DNA from: Cudoniella acicularis
Lineage: Eukaryota > Ascomycota > Leotiomycetes > Helotiales > Helotiaceae
Assembly (NCBI GenBank): GCA_013054445.1
Contig: JAAMPI010000439.1
Coordinates: forward strand, 1 to 37,773
Direction of reading: 5' to 3'
DNA length: 37,773 nt
The translations under genes and the position numbers were made by a program. Positions 1 through 9,330 of this stretch are shown piece by piece (the stretch's first letter is position 1; every line of letters begins with the position of its first letter). The notes under the pieces are model-generated. The model ran no database searches. It was not told the DNA's origin and was given only the letters and a program-made list of their open reading frames with translations.

Positions 1-26
1 TGTCTCCGCCCTTCCACCCACCACCT

Positions 27-302
27 CTACTCATAAAAAATATTCTCACAACTTCTCCTCACCACACCTACCCTCCAAATCCCACTACGTTTTCTCATCT
101 TACCATTATCTTCTAATTTTCGCCTCGCTTTTCTGATACAATTTGGGCAGAGCTTGGGTACGCCTAGAACGAGATTGTTTTGAAGCCAGTCATTGATGCA
201 GTCTTCGGGGTCCACGTTGTGCCAGAGGGCGTGGGGGGAACGGGTTATGGAGGTGTTGGTATGGTTGCAGAGGGTGTAGATTGTGCCTTTTCTTTTGCAC
301 AT
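27..302 (-). CDS. Small basic Cys/His-containing protein, unrecognised
   Basis: A 91-residue open frame with Cys at 2, 12, 35, 52 and 55, a YTLCNH segment near the N-terminus and a CPNC pair at 52-55, followed by a strongly basic stretch (RKARRK). Short fungal proteins that open with a C-x-H element and carry a later CxxC pair are common and mostly of unknown function, so a small zinc-binding fold is conceivable. I recognise no named family. There is no signal peptide or membrane segment. The frame ends about 27 nt from the window edge, so the gene could have further exons outside the window. It may also be a chance frame. Confidence 0.35.
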   Translation of the reverse strand: MCKRKGTIYTLCNHTNTSITRSPHALWHNVDPEDCINDWLQNNLVLGVPKLCPNCIRKARRKLEDNGKMRKRSGIWRVGVVRRSCENIFYE

Positions 303-2091
303 TTTTTTTGGTTCACGCGGCTTTGGGGTTTTTTTGGTAGAGGGAAGCTTGGACGTAGATAGTCCTTGCTTTTCCCAGAAGGTGCGAAGGTAATAGAATA
401 TAGTTTTGCGTCTAAGAGGACTTTCCTGAAATAGCCATCGGATACATTACTGTTTAGGTTGCTGTTTAGTTTCGAGACATGAATTCATGGTAATTAATTT
501 GAGACAAGAAGAAGTGCCATTCATTAGGTCTAGGCTAGTCTTTTCTAGCTGAAGCGCTTACCTGAGACATATTTCCAAACTTACAGAAGAAAGGGTTTGT
601 GAATGAAGATCCACAAATGATTAATGATAATTATAGTGCTTTATATTTTTCGTCTGGCCTACGTTTCGGTTTTCAGGATCAAAACTGTGATTTTTATCTA
701 CTTGGCCGTTATGCGCACAGTCTCCCGAACTCGCATAAAACACTCGAAAGCTAGTAAGTAGCCACCAAGTGAAAAACGCTAAAAACTCGAGAGCCAATAG
801 AAGGGGGATAGGATAGTATAGGCTATATCTGCTTTCTTTCTTATGGCGTGTCACAGTAATAGAGATATTTTAGAGTGTTATAATGGATTTCGCGATACTA
901 CCCGTAGAATACTAAGAAATTCGTGGTTTTCGTTATGACTTTTAGACTGTTCTGCACCTGATACGAACAATGCTTTTGTAAATTGCAGAATTGACAGGAC
1001 TTATCTCCCCTCGAGCATTCTTAGAGGCACCCGCTGAGCAAAGAGCGCACACCGTAGGCTGGCTTTAAGCGAAATCGGGAAACATACACTTCAAAATAAT
1101 TAAATAACCACTAATAAATACTTCACTTAACCTTTATATACGACCGAAGATGATTAATAAAAATTAATAGGTTTAGTTGTTTTGTGCTAGCTCGTGGAGA
1201 GTTTAGTCATTTTGAAATATTTTCTAGCAAAACCACGTGGATGACCGACTTGCCGTGCGTGCAACAGTAAGTGCAAGTCTTTAGTCTTATTTCGGAGATT
1301 TAGTTTGATGTATTTTATTGATGGTTCGCCATTCCAGAGTTCCAGAGGCTTTTGTGCTTGTAATACAGTACTATGCAACTATGATCTCTTAAATTCGCTT
1401 TAGTGAGCAATGTACTCCTGAAATATTTCGAATTCCTATTTTCACCATGTCGCACGACTCTCTGCAGATTACAGTCTTCAAGTTTCAAACCTCCTAGTGG
1501 CTGCAGGAGGAGCAGTCCAAGCGGTCGGGAACCAATATTTGTGAATTTCATGATTTGATAGAAAGAAATGCTGGCTGGAGTAGATGTGCTTCTCGATTTA
1601 GATTTATGCGCGAACGGAATACGCCTATTTGTTAAATGCTCGGTTAACTTAGACTGGGGTTGGAGAAAATGTTGAAGTACTTGGAATATTATCAGATGAT
1701 GGGCCAAGGGAGCATGTCGCCGGATAATTCATTTATTCGTCAGTATTTTCGTATTTCATCTATGCTTAAACAATTCACCCAATGCCGAAGGTGTCCTAAA
1801 AAAAATTCAATCCGCAGAAATTGCCTAAACTCTGCGTCCATGTATCCGGAAATCCAGGCACCAAGATTAAGTCAATTTGTAGATGCAACAAGTAATCCAG
1901 GGCTAAATACTTTCTTCGCGGCATTGGACAAAAGCTACGATATCTATATTCAGGTACCAAATAACCCGGGCTCTTGGAAATCATATAATAAGCTGAACCC
2001 GACTTATTCCCAAATTCATACCTATCTAAGCATCCACCGAGAGCTTCGATCGATTTTTTACCGTGACTTTATTTCTCCACCTACGATCACG
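303..2091. other. Gene-free stretch
   Basis: AT-rich DNA with many stops on both strands. Short frames occur, but none shows recognisable motifs or protein-like composition. The only structure seen is a diverged copy, near 1450-1510, of a short repeat that recurs at 3309-3358. Confidence 0.5.
1450..1510 (+). repeat. Diverged short direct repeat, copy A
   Basis: Resembles copy B at 3309-3358. Shared blocks in the same order are a GACTC...TGCAG block, an AGTTTCAAA/GGTTTCAAA block, and a following AGTGGCTGCAG block, with small indels between. The two copies flank the secreted-protein gene at 2092-3145. Origin unknown; possibly a relic of a dispersed repeat. Confidence 0.5.
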
Positions 2092-3145
2092 ATGTGGTTT
2101 TTCAACCATCTTCTGTTGGTAGGATCTCTCGCCACTACTGTTTATTGCGAATCTACAGTGCAAGCAAGGGAAACTGATGGTAAGTGATACAGCTAGCTTC
2201 CTCAAAACCACTGGCCCCTCATTGAATTTGAACAGGACATGGGAGGCATAGGCATCATCCAACCCACACACGATCTGGGGGTGGACATCACACTTCACCG
2301 CCAACAACAACCCCGACACATACATCTCCATTTCCAACAACTAGCTCTATATGGGTCTCTCCAACATACCCAGGTATTTGTATCAATCATTCCAGTTCAA
2401 GCCAGTATATTGAAAATTGTTATCAGGGCTTCCAGTTCCCACCAACACTTGGGGAGCGAAATGTCCCGTTCCGTACAGCATCACCATAAGCAATTTCAAA
2501 TCTATCACCAACAGTCTTAACGAAACAGACGGCACCGCCAAGGTGTCCCTGAGCATTTCCTATAATGACACAACCTTGATCTGCCCCACAAAGAAGCGAA
2601 CCGGACTACCTGCAAGTCCATATCCATATGATCCTCTAGAAATGGATTGCGACGGAGCACAACTAACCGAAGTTGACACGGATGGATACTCGTGGCTTTA
2701 TGTTTTTGAACAGTTTTGGTGTATGGATACGAAGCCGTAGGTATCCAGCATGATCAGACCAAGAACAATATTAACTTCCATCGTAGAATGACTTTTGCCA
2801 ACGGCTCCACTGGAAACCCAGACTCTTTTGGTGTTGATGCCAATCTTGCCAATTTAACCCCTTACCTGGATTGCACAATTGATTCGTCGTAAGTCTTATT
2901 CCTCTGCTATAATGAGAATATACTGACATTCCACGAGAAATATTCGCACCTGTGCGCAAAACGTAGCGCAAATCGTGCTGCAGATACAAACTCTCTGGGA
3001 GCTCCCATTTTACACCGATCCAGGCGTGACTCCTTCAGACCCTATCAGTCTAAATGGAACATACTTAGGGAACTGCCCAACCGTCTACGGAAAACCCTTT
3101 ATAAGCAACCCAGCGACTTGCGATGGCAGGGGTCGGAAGGAGTAG
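2092..3145 (+). CDS. Secreted glycoprotein-like protein, five exons, unrecognised family
   Basis: Exons 2092-2179, 2236-2373, 2427-2736, 2787-2888 and 2938-3145 join through GT-AG introns of 49-56 nt into one frame of 281 codons. The protein starts MWFFNHLLLVGSLATTVYCE, a clear signal peptide with likely cleavage near residue 20. The mature part has several N-x-S/T sites and scattered cysteines, as expected of an exported fungal protein. I do not recognise the family. Exon 2 is odd: the frame that keeps the gene open is His/Thr/Pro-rich, while the +2 frame reads as a more natural exported-protein sequence (WTSHFTANNNPDTYISISN) before a stop. A G5 run lies where the frames could switch. So exon 2 may be mis-spliced here or carry compensating indels. 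Exons 3-5 are the most secure part. Confidence 0.6.
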
Positions 3146-3803
3146 TTTTAGAGAAGGGGCGGCTGATATTTAAGTTTTATTTCAAATTAATAAAAACCGA
3201 TTTTTGTTCGCTTATAGGAGGCGTTCACTTTACAGCATTGTGCCAGTAACAAACAAGGGAGCACAAACAGTTCGGGGTTTATAGACTGTAAGTGTCCCCT
3301 TTCTTCGTGTCACAAGACTCTGCAGCTTTGAGGTTTCAAATTTCACAGTGGCTGCAGAACCTTATCCCGTCGCTCGTAATAACCCGGTATCGCTTTGACG
3401 GCAAGATATCTGGTAAACCAGGCCAAACCTTTTTATATCCTGAAGATTTTTCGGTGACTGTGAGGAACTCAGATGCAACCTAATTTAACCGGTGCCTTAT
3501 TTCCTTGCCCGTCTTCCTCTATATTTCGCTACCTACGCCTTAACCTTATTGCTTTACCCGTAACAAGTTAAAGGATTCCGCATTCGCCACACCTTCTAGG
3601 GGCCTCTTATTTTCAGTTCTGTTTATAGCCAATCTTAATGTTAATCTTTATAGGTCCATTGTTTCGGTGCATCTTTCACAAGAACACCAGAAGCAAAAAC
3701 CTCTCCTCAAGTTCTATGAACATTGTAGAAGTTCACTAGAAATTGAGGAGTCATGCCAATATAGAGAATAACTCTTCATAATAACAAGAATGACGATAGT
3801 GTG
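3146..3803. other. Intergenic region
   Basis: Holds the second copy of the short repeat (3309-3358). A 63-codon frame runs through it (3292-3483) without recognisable features. No other gene or RNA signal seen. Confidence 0.5.
3309..3358 (+). repeat. Diverged short direct repeat, copy B
   Basis: Counterpart of the copy at 1450-1510, same orientation and same order of conserved blocks (GACTC, TGCAG, GTTTCAAA, AGTGGCTGCAG). Lies about 160 bp downstream of the secreted-protein stop codon. Confidence 0.5.
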
Positions 3804-4928
3804 CTAGGCCTGTTCTAGTAGCCATCTCATACCCTTGACCGTATCTTCGACGAATGTCTTGCTCATTTCCAGCTCGGGAAAATTCGTCCAAAAGTAATGA
3901 CCTAGGCCTTTATACACGTCAATCTTCGTTTTCACGCCAGCTTCCTCCCTCAGTACTCGTTCATATATCAATCCCTCGTCACGCAAGGGATCTAGCCCAC
4001 ATACTTGGAGGTAAGCCGGCGGAAGATCCTTGTGTCCTTGTTCCGCTTTCCCGTAATGGAAAGGCACGAACAACGGACTAGACATATCGCCGTTCATGCC
4101 TGCCATACTAAAAATCCTCGCCAGAAGTTTCAGGGGTAGCAGGCTGAGTATGAGCCTAGTGACTAGGGTGATGAGAGGGCTCAAAGGTCCTAAAGCCACG
4201 TTGAGGATGGGATCATGACAGGGGGTCACAAGAGGATGCGAAAGATACTCAGATCGATACTGAGCGGGAATATGAGAAGGCGGCAGGAAACACATAATAG
4301 CGGGGACGCCAAGATACTGGCCCGTTAGAGGAGGCGACAGTTGTTCATCACGTGCGATGTGTGCGAGCACCGCCGTTATGTTCCCACCGGCCGATCCTCC
4401 CCCGACTACAAATCCCCGCGAAGGGTCGGCACCGAGCTCTGAGGCGTGCTGAGCGCACCATTGAAGTGCATCCCAAGCGTCATTGATCCAAGTTGGGAAA
4501 GGGTGCTCCGGTGCGAGCCTATATTCCACGTTGACACATACGGCCCCCAGGTCCCGAGAGAACAGTCGACAGTTCACCTCCTCGTCGCTCAAGTCTCCCA
4601 TACCCCATGCACCTTCGTGAAACATGACGATCAAAGGACTCCCGCCCTCCTTCTTTGTCACGGGCTTGTAGACCCTGATTGTGATCTCTGACTTGTCGCG
4701 GACAGGAATCTTCCGATCCTGCTCGGTAACTTCAGCGATGGGTCCGGGAAGGTAGCGGAGTGCCCATTTTTCTTTCAAGATAGCGGCCCTGTGCTCCCGG
4801 AGGGCAGTGTGATCCGCCCGGCCGTAGTACGGGTCGGGTAGCTTTGGCGGCCCCTTTTCCAGTGCGGCAGCCAGGGCTGGATGTATAATTGCTAAGGAGA
4901 CGAGTTCTTCTCTCGTACGAGGCGCCAT
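3804..4928 (-). CDS. Alpha/beta-hydrolase fold-3 esterase/lipase
   Basis: A single-exon 374-residue protein of the hormone-sensitive-lipase-like (abhydrolase_3) family, which hydrolyses small ester substrates. The nucleophile elbow is GGSAGG with Ser179, a variant of the usual GDSAGG. DPLRDEG supplies the catalytic Asp313 and GLGHYF supplies His344. The oxyanion loop reads HEGAWG at 104-109 where HGGGW is usual, so the second residue is Glu instead of Gly. YRLAPEHPFP (136-145) is also typical. No signal peptide, so probably cytosolic. Length is normal and the frame is undamaged. The first in-frame ATG at 4928 is used because homologues start shortly before the helical cap. The substrate cannot be inferred. 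Upstream DNA from about 4989 matches a transposon-end sequence found at 30079, so its promoter may be partly transposon-derived. Confidence 0.92.
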   Translation of the reverse strand: MAPRTREELVSLAIIHPALAAALEKGPPKLPDPYYGRADHTALREHRAAILKEKWALRYLPGPIAEVTEQDRKIPVRDKSEITIRVYKPVTKKEGGSPLIVMFHEGAWGMGDLSDEEVNCRLFSRDLGAVCVNVEYRLAPEHPFPTWINDAWDALQWCAQHASELGADPSRGFVVGGGSAGGNITAVLAHIARDEQLSPPLTGQYLGVPAIMCFLPPSHIPAQYRSEYLSHPLVTPCHDPILNVALGPLSPLITLVTRLILSLLPLKLLARIFSMAGMNGDMSSPLFVPFHYGKAEQGHKDLPPAYLQVCGLDPLRDEGLIYERVLREEAGVKTKIDVYKGLGHYFWTNFPELEMSKTFVEDTVKGMRWLLEQA

Positions 4929-4984
4929 GATGAAGGTGTGCGGGAGAATATGAATCTGTGATGCACCTGGGGATTGACAGTGGA

Positions 4985-5060
4985 TGATGAAGAACCAAGC
5001 TAAGGAGAGAAGAAGAAGAAGAGAACAGCTCGGGAGCTAGAGGCTCTAAGATACAGGTGG
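4985..5060 (+). repeat. Fragment of pogo-type element terminal region
   Basis: The stretch starting at 4989 (GAAGAACCAAGCTAAGGAGA and onward) matches 30079 onward almost base for base over about 32 nt. In both places a short GC palindrome (AGCTCGGGAGCT here, GGCCCGAAGGGCC there) follows. At 30.1 kb the sequence belongs to a terminal region that also resembles the end of the transposon relic at 10.3-12.2 kb. Only this inner segment is seen here, not the terminal repeat itself. Confidence 0.55.
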
Positions 5061-5614
5061 TGTCAAGGGCTGCACCCGTAAGGTAGTCTTGGAGTTGGGT
5101 ACGCTTATTTTGGCATCAGGCAACAAGGCATCAGCAGAAACACATATAAATTCAATAACGCTGCTTTATTTCACGAAGATTACTTAATTACACGGTGTAA
5201 CGGTTGGCGAGCTGCTGTTTTCGGGGGGTTTGGTCGCTGTTTTAGAGGGTCTGCCCATTGACCGCCGACGCGACGCTTATCCTTCGTCATTTTGTGCCAT
5301 CTTCCTCTCTGTTTTCTGAGGGCTTATGAAGAAGCCAGAAGAGGTGCTCTCTGGATCCACGCAAGCCTGAAGATGTATTTAAAGAGTGCCCTCGCCCTGC
5401 GCCCACTCTATTGCGACTCCTCAGCACCCATCACCTACTCACTTGTCTCCCAACCCTCCTCTCCCCACCTCAAATCCTCATCTTTCAGTCGAACTCTCGT
5501 GGTAACGGTCGTATCTTCTTTTCTATCGCAATCATCCTTCCACCCTCCTTAACCCGATCGACAACTGTCTCGACATCTCCATCTGCCAACTCCTAGTCTC
5601 CCCTAAGCTCCTCT
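5061..5614. other. Upstream region of the recombinase relic
   Basis: No gene supported. A TATA-like element (TATTTAAA at 5376-5383) and a C/T-rich leader precede the start codon at 5615 and are plausible promoter and 5' leader remains of the DUF3435 relic. Confidence 0.35.
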
Positions 5615-6191
5615 ATGCGCAGGCCTCGACATGATGAAGATTGCCTGCCTATTGACGATGAGTCCGACAGCACGAGCGACCCTGACACGAACAGTCTTTT
5701 CAACAGCAGCGACAATGAGGTGGACACGGCAAGCGATACCGATTTAGACAGCCCTCTAGAGGAGGCCAACAGTGATGCTGACGACGACGATGATCTCTTC
5801 GATGATGAAGTACGACGCCCGCCTGAATACTACATCGCCGCAGCGGCCAATCTCGATGTAAGGCGACTCCGGCAGAAGCACTACAGGCTCACGACGCAAA
5901 GCCCAAGAGCCTGATGCCCTAAGCCGAGCGATACTATCAATTAGGACAGAAAAGAGGCCGACAAAATACTTCGTCTGTCTTGGGAATCCGTCTCTAACAT
6001 TGCGTGAGAGGGTTGTATTGTATGCAACCCCTGGTTCTCTAATTAGGCACCTTCTAAAGAAGCACGTTAATAAGCTCAAAGAAGGGGAGCAAATTGATTG
6101 CCAAATTTTCAACATCAGGCTCGAGCATCGACAGTATTTTCCAAACCACGCAGAGAGATTTCACGGCACTCTCTCAAGACGTCGCCCTTAA
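5615..6191 (+). pseudogene. DUF3435-type tyrosine recombinase relic, internal deletion
   Basis: Two recognisable ends of one large protein type are fused. The first (5615 to about 5880) opens MRRPRHDEDCLPIDDESDS, continues with a long acidic Asp/Ser stretch, then PPEYYIAAAANLDVRRLRQK, the usual entry to the DUF3435 (FluG-like, PF11917) region. The second, in another frame from about 5880 to 6191, reads RRKAQEPDALSRAILSIRTE, then a CLGNPSLTLRER segment, a HLLKKHV segment and IRLEHRQYFPNHAERFHGT, the zinc-finger-like tail of such proteins. The several hundred residues between, including the recombinase core, are missing. The junction is near 5880 and is out of frame. DUF3435 proteins include the captain recombinases of fungal Starship elements and many dispersed copies; which kind this was cannot be told. 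It is not functional. Confidence 0.75.
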
Positions 6192-7020
6192 CATCTCCTG
6201 TCTTAGTTCCTAGGCAAGAAACTGGATTTTGTTACTATTTGGTTTCATGTAGAGGTATAGATATTCTCTAAACGGTCGGTTGTTAGTTAGCACCTCGAAA
6301 TTTAATGTTCAGATGATTAAGTCTTTACTACGTCTATGATTGTGCTCCTCCTTCCGTGTCGAGATAGGAGCTTATATGCTCCTCTAAGCTGTCTACGAGC
6401 AGGCCAATTGTATGCTTTCGTCTGTGATAAGGCCACTCTCTCCTTTGGCGCGTAGAGCTGTGATAATTTCCCATCAACCCAGACTACGAAGCTCACTCAT
6501 CCTGGTTCGGGTATAGCAGACAGACAGAAACCCTAAGCTCTTTATCAACATTGATGCCCCTCTCCTGCTTCAAAAGCGACAGAGCTCGTAGACACTCCGC
6601 GAACGGGAGCATCGGTGAAATGTTTCCTATTATATATCAGGGCGAATAAATAGTCTAAGATCACTTTATTGATTTTCTGCTTTATATCTCCGTACCTCTA
6701 AGAGACACGGATTCTCCTCTACAGTTCTACGCGCTATAGTAGCTTTAAAAACCGCTCTAGCCTTTTTATATAGAAATATTCTTATAAAATTCTGTCTTAT
6801 AAGAAGCCGTAAGCCTTATTCAAGCTTACTATACGTGGCGCCTAATATAGTAGTAAGAATTCGTTATCCTATAAAGTTTTTAAAAATCCGTTCCGTATAT
6901 ACTAAGAGTATGTTATTATAAGCTAACTTAATTTAATGTTTTCTATCTAACTAATTTAAGAATAAATAAGTTATAAATATATAAGCTAATACCTAAGTAG
7001 GCTAAGGAATTAATATCTAA
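6192..7020. other. AT-rich degenerate region
   Basis: Increasingly AT-rich from 6640 to 7020 with many TA dinucleotides, consistent with RIP-degraded repeat DNA. One coding-looking relic lies at 6334-6612 on the minus strand (separate entry). Nothing else is recognisable. Confidence 0.5.
6334..6612 (-). pseudogene. Coding-like relic of unknown family
   Basis: A 93-codon minus-strand frame with only two internal stops (TGA and TAG, three codons apart) reads like real protein: it begins MLPFAECLRALSLLKQERG, has a KELRVSVCLLYPNQDE segment before the stops, and after them a basic WPYHRRKHTIGLLVDSLEEH segment. The stops could derive from CGA or TGG and from CAG. I do not recognise the family. Upstream sequence decays into AT-rich DNA, so only the C-terminal part may survive. 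It could also be a chance frame. Confidence 0.3.
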
Positions 7021-7218
7021 TTACTCAGCTTGCCATTTGTCTAACGCTGCACAGGAAGACAAAAGGCGAGGATGACTATTACCTAATATTCGCCTCTGTA
7101 GCTGTATACAATTCTCTATTAGTTGTATAGCTTCTATATCTCGACCTTGCCCTTTCCACGTAAAAGCAAGATTGTTCATACTAGTCAGCGTGTCTGGATG
7201 GTCTATTCCGAGCTTCGT

Positions 7219-7398
7219 CTTGCTCGTCTCCATCACTTGCACCTCCAGCTCTTCGGCAGCGTCCCACCGGCCTTGATTCCTATACGTCGACGCTAGGTTG
7301 GCCATGCTGCTTAGCGTGTCTGGATGGTCCGCGCCGAGTTTCTTCTTGCTCGTCTCCATCACTTGCACCTCCAGCTCTTCGGCAGCGTCCCATCGGCC
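7219..7398 (-). repeat. Near-identical 126-bp TPR-coding tandem units
   Basis: The stretches 7219-7272 and 7345-7398 differ at about one of 54 positions and lie exactly 126 bp (42 codons) apart, the size of one TPR unit. Neighbouring units are clearly more diverged. Such near-identity of adjacent repeats within fungal NLR genes is usually attributed to recombination between units. Confidence 0.85.
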
Positions 7399-9051
7399 CC
7401 TAAGCTTATACGCCAAGCCTACCATTACCATACTACCCAGCGTATCATTGTGCTCTCGACCAAGAATCTTTTTTCTAACTTTCATTGCCTGAACCGACAT
7501 CTTCTCCGCCTCTGGCCCATTTCCCATTCTCATCGCATACCATGCTGCCTTATATAGTATTGAAGCCCAGTCTGTTAATGAGCCTTGTTCCTCCGGTTGA
7601 TGTGCTACTGCCGATTGCGCGTGTGGGAAAAGCGCCTGACACTTTACCCAATTCTCGTAATCTCCCGTCGGAAGCTCTACGTTAAGATTCTTGATAAACC
7701 GCTGCTTCCACGTCTCCTGCTGCCCATGATCTTGAAGCCATTTTCGTGTGGCTAGCTGCACTAGTCCGTGCATTTCGAAGGTTATGCCGTCTGCATTGAT
7801 AGAGATGAAGGAGTAATGTCGTAAGGCTAAGACATCGTCTTCAAACCTATCACTCACGCTAGACTGTGATGTATTATCTTCATTGTCGTTACTATAATCA
7901 GTATCATCATTAGTAAAATTATCGTCATTACTCTCTTTCTGGTCTTACCACGAGTTTCTCTGCTCGCTTCGACTTCGAAGTAGAGTCTCGGGAATTCCTT
8001 GCCGGTCGAAAAAGCTCATAAGTGACAGTAATTCAGCAGCTGATGGTCTGATCTCCTGAATATAATCGAACGAAATTTGCCATGTAATAGTAATAGAGTT
8101 CTTCGCCTCTAAATCTCGACGGAGCTGTTCGCCCTCGTAGTTAAGGAGACTAGTTCTCTTGCGATCGCTCTTCCGAAAGTCCTAGAGGTACTTTTGCACG
8201 GAATAGCGCGGCACCTTTTGGGAGATGTATGCAGCAGCCTGAACAATGGCAAGCGGTATAAACTCGAGTGCCACGGCAAGCTCAACAGCGTCATCGCCGT
8301 CGTCGTGCCATCCTAGCTTCCTCTCCAAGAGTGCTAGCGCATCCGCCCTACTCATTGGTTCGATTGCGATGATATCGCGCTGTTCAACCAGCTTTAGCGC
8401 CGCATTTTTGCTCCGCGTTGTTATGAGAATCGACCCGTTCAGACACTGCGGAAGGTATGATACAAGCGGTCGAGAGTTACCGTAATCTATGCCGTTTGTT
8501 TGCCCATCCTGACTGGTGCTTCGAGCCTCGACGAGGAAGCTAGCATTATCCACATTGTCAAGTATAAGAACCCACTTCCCCTTCCTATCGTCGCGCAGCC
8601 AGTCGTGCACAAGTTGGAATATATTGGCCTGTTGATTCTGCCGCCCGGAAATCTTGACGGAATTTGCAATTTCTCGAAAGCTTTGCTCGAACCGGGCCGC
8701 GTTGCTTGCGTGGACCCAGAAAACCCACGTTTCCGGCGATAATTCTCGGGTTCGGTACGCGTATTCGATGGCGAGTTGCGACTTGCTTCGCACGAGTTAG
8801 CTATCTGCCTTAACGAAAGTGTATGTGCTCACCCGACGCCGCCTAAGCCAACAAGCGCGGTCCGAGACCCTAGGACAGCGTATTTCTGGTGGATCTGATC
8901 AAGTATTATCCCTCGCTCGACAAAGTCTATGTCGCGGCTGAAGGGTATGACGATTGACGGGTTTGGTGGGGTCTCTAGTCGCTCTAGGGCCGGGCTGTCG
9001 TCAGCGCCAGTCAGCTTGGACCCTTTGCAACTCACCAGGAGGGGCATGTTG

Positions 9052-9123
9052 ATGAAACGCAGTATTGACAGGACCGTTAATAATTCCGGCTTGGAAGCCG
9101 GAGTTGGTGTCGCCAAAAGATAT
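9052..9123 (-). other. N-terminal amyloid-signalling-like motif of the NLR
   Basis: Residues 5-28 of the NLR. The core is ISFGDTNSGFQAG followed by IINGPVNTAFH. Phe7, Gly8, Asn11, Gly13, Gln15, Ala16 and Gly17 match the HeLo-like C-terminus at identical spacing. The Gly/Asn/Gln periodicity resembles the sigma class of fungal amyloid motifs; class assignment is from memory of the pattern and not tested. The motif occupies its own exon. Confidence 0.7.
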
Positions 9124-9135
9124 CGCGGATGCCAT

Positions 9136-9330
9136 CGCAGCAGAGTGGTTTTGCGATAAAGTTCTGACAGCAGCTGAGCGTGCCGATACAGTTCGCCATC
9201 TTTCAGCCGCAACTCAACGATTTGAGGTTACTCCGGATACCCTCCAATCAGATTAAATGGCGCCTCCAAAGCCTCAGCTTAAGTTTTTAGATCTTCGTTT
9301 TACGTCTGCTTCTATTATCAATACACACAC
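9136..9330. promoter_or_regulatory. Shared divergent promoter region
   Basis: The 195 bp between the start codons of the NLR (minus) and the HeLo-like gene (plus) must hold both promoters. The right end is T/C-rich before ACACACACATGG. No specific operator was recognised. Divergent sharing would allow co-expression of the pair. Confidence 0.5.

Larger units (their letters stand above)
7021..9135 (-). pseudogene. NLR: N-terminal amyloid-like motif, NB-ARC, TPR repeats; two nonsense codons
   Basis: Exons 9135-9036, 8983-8833 and 8785-7021 (introns 52 and 47 nt) join into one uninterrupted frame of 672 codons. Exon 1 encodes only a short motif (residues 5-28, FGDTNSGFQAG core). Exon 2 starts ERLETPPNPSIVIPFSRD and ends inside the P-loop, GLGGVG/KS, with Lys85 in exon 3. 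Walker B is KWVLILDN (about 154-161), followed by GSILITTRS and a GLPLA-like EFIPLA (258-263). After a winged-helix-like region come four 42-residue TPR units to the C-terminus. Two in-frame stops break it: TAG at 8184-8182 (codon 285) and TAA at 7947-7945 (codon 364). Both could be C-to-T changes of CAG/CAA. Everything else is intact, so inactivation looks recent, or the assembled base calls are wrong. It is divergent from the HeLo-like gene at 9331 and shares its motif, which suggests receptor and partner. Confidence 0.85.

Noticed and set aside
1660..2187. 175-codon plus-strand frame
   Set aside because: Only its last 30 codons, from the ATG at 2092, are credible (signal peptide of the secreted protein). 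The upstream part has no protein-like features.
7219..7398. CRISPR-like repeat pair
   Set aside because: The repeats are in-frame TPR-coding units in a eukaryotic gene, not a repeat-spacer array.
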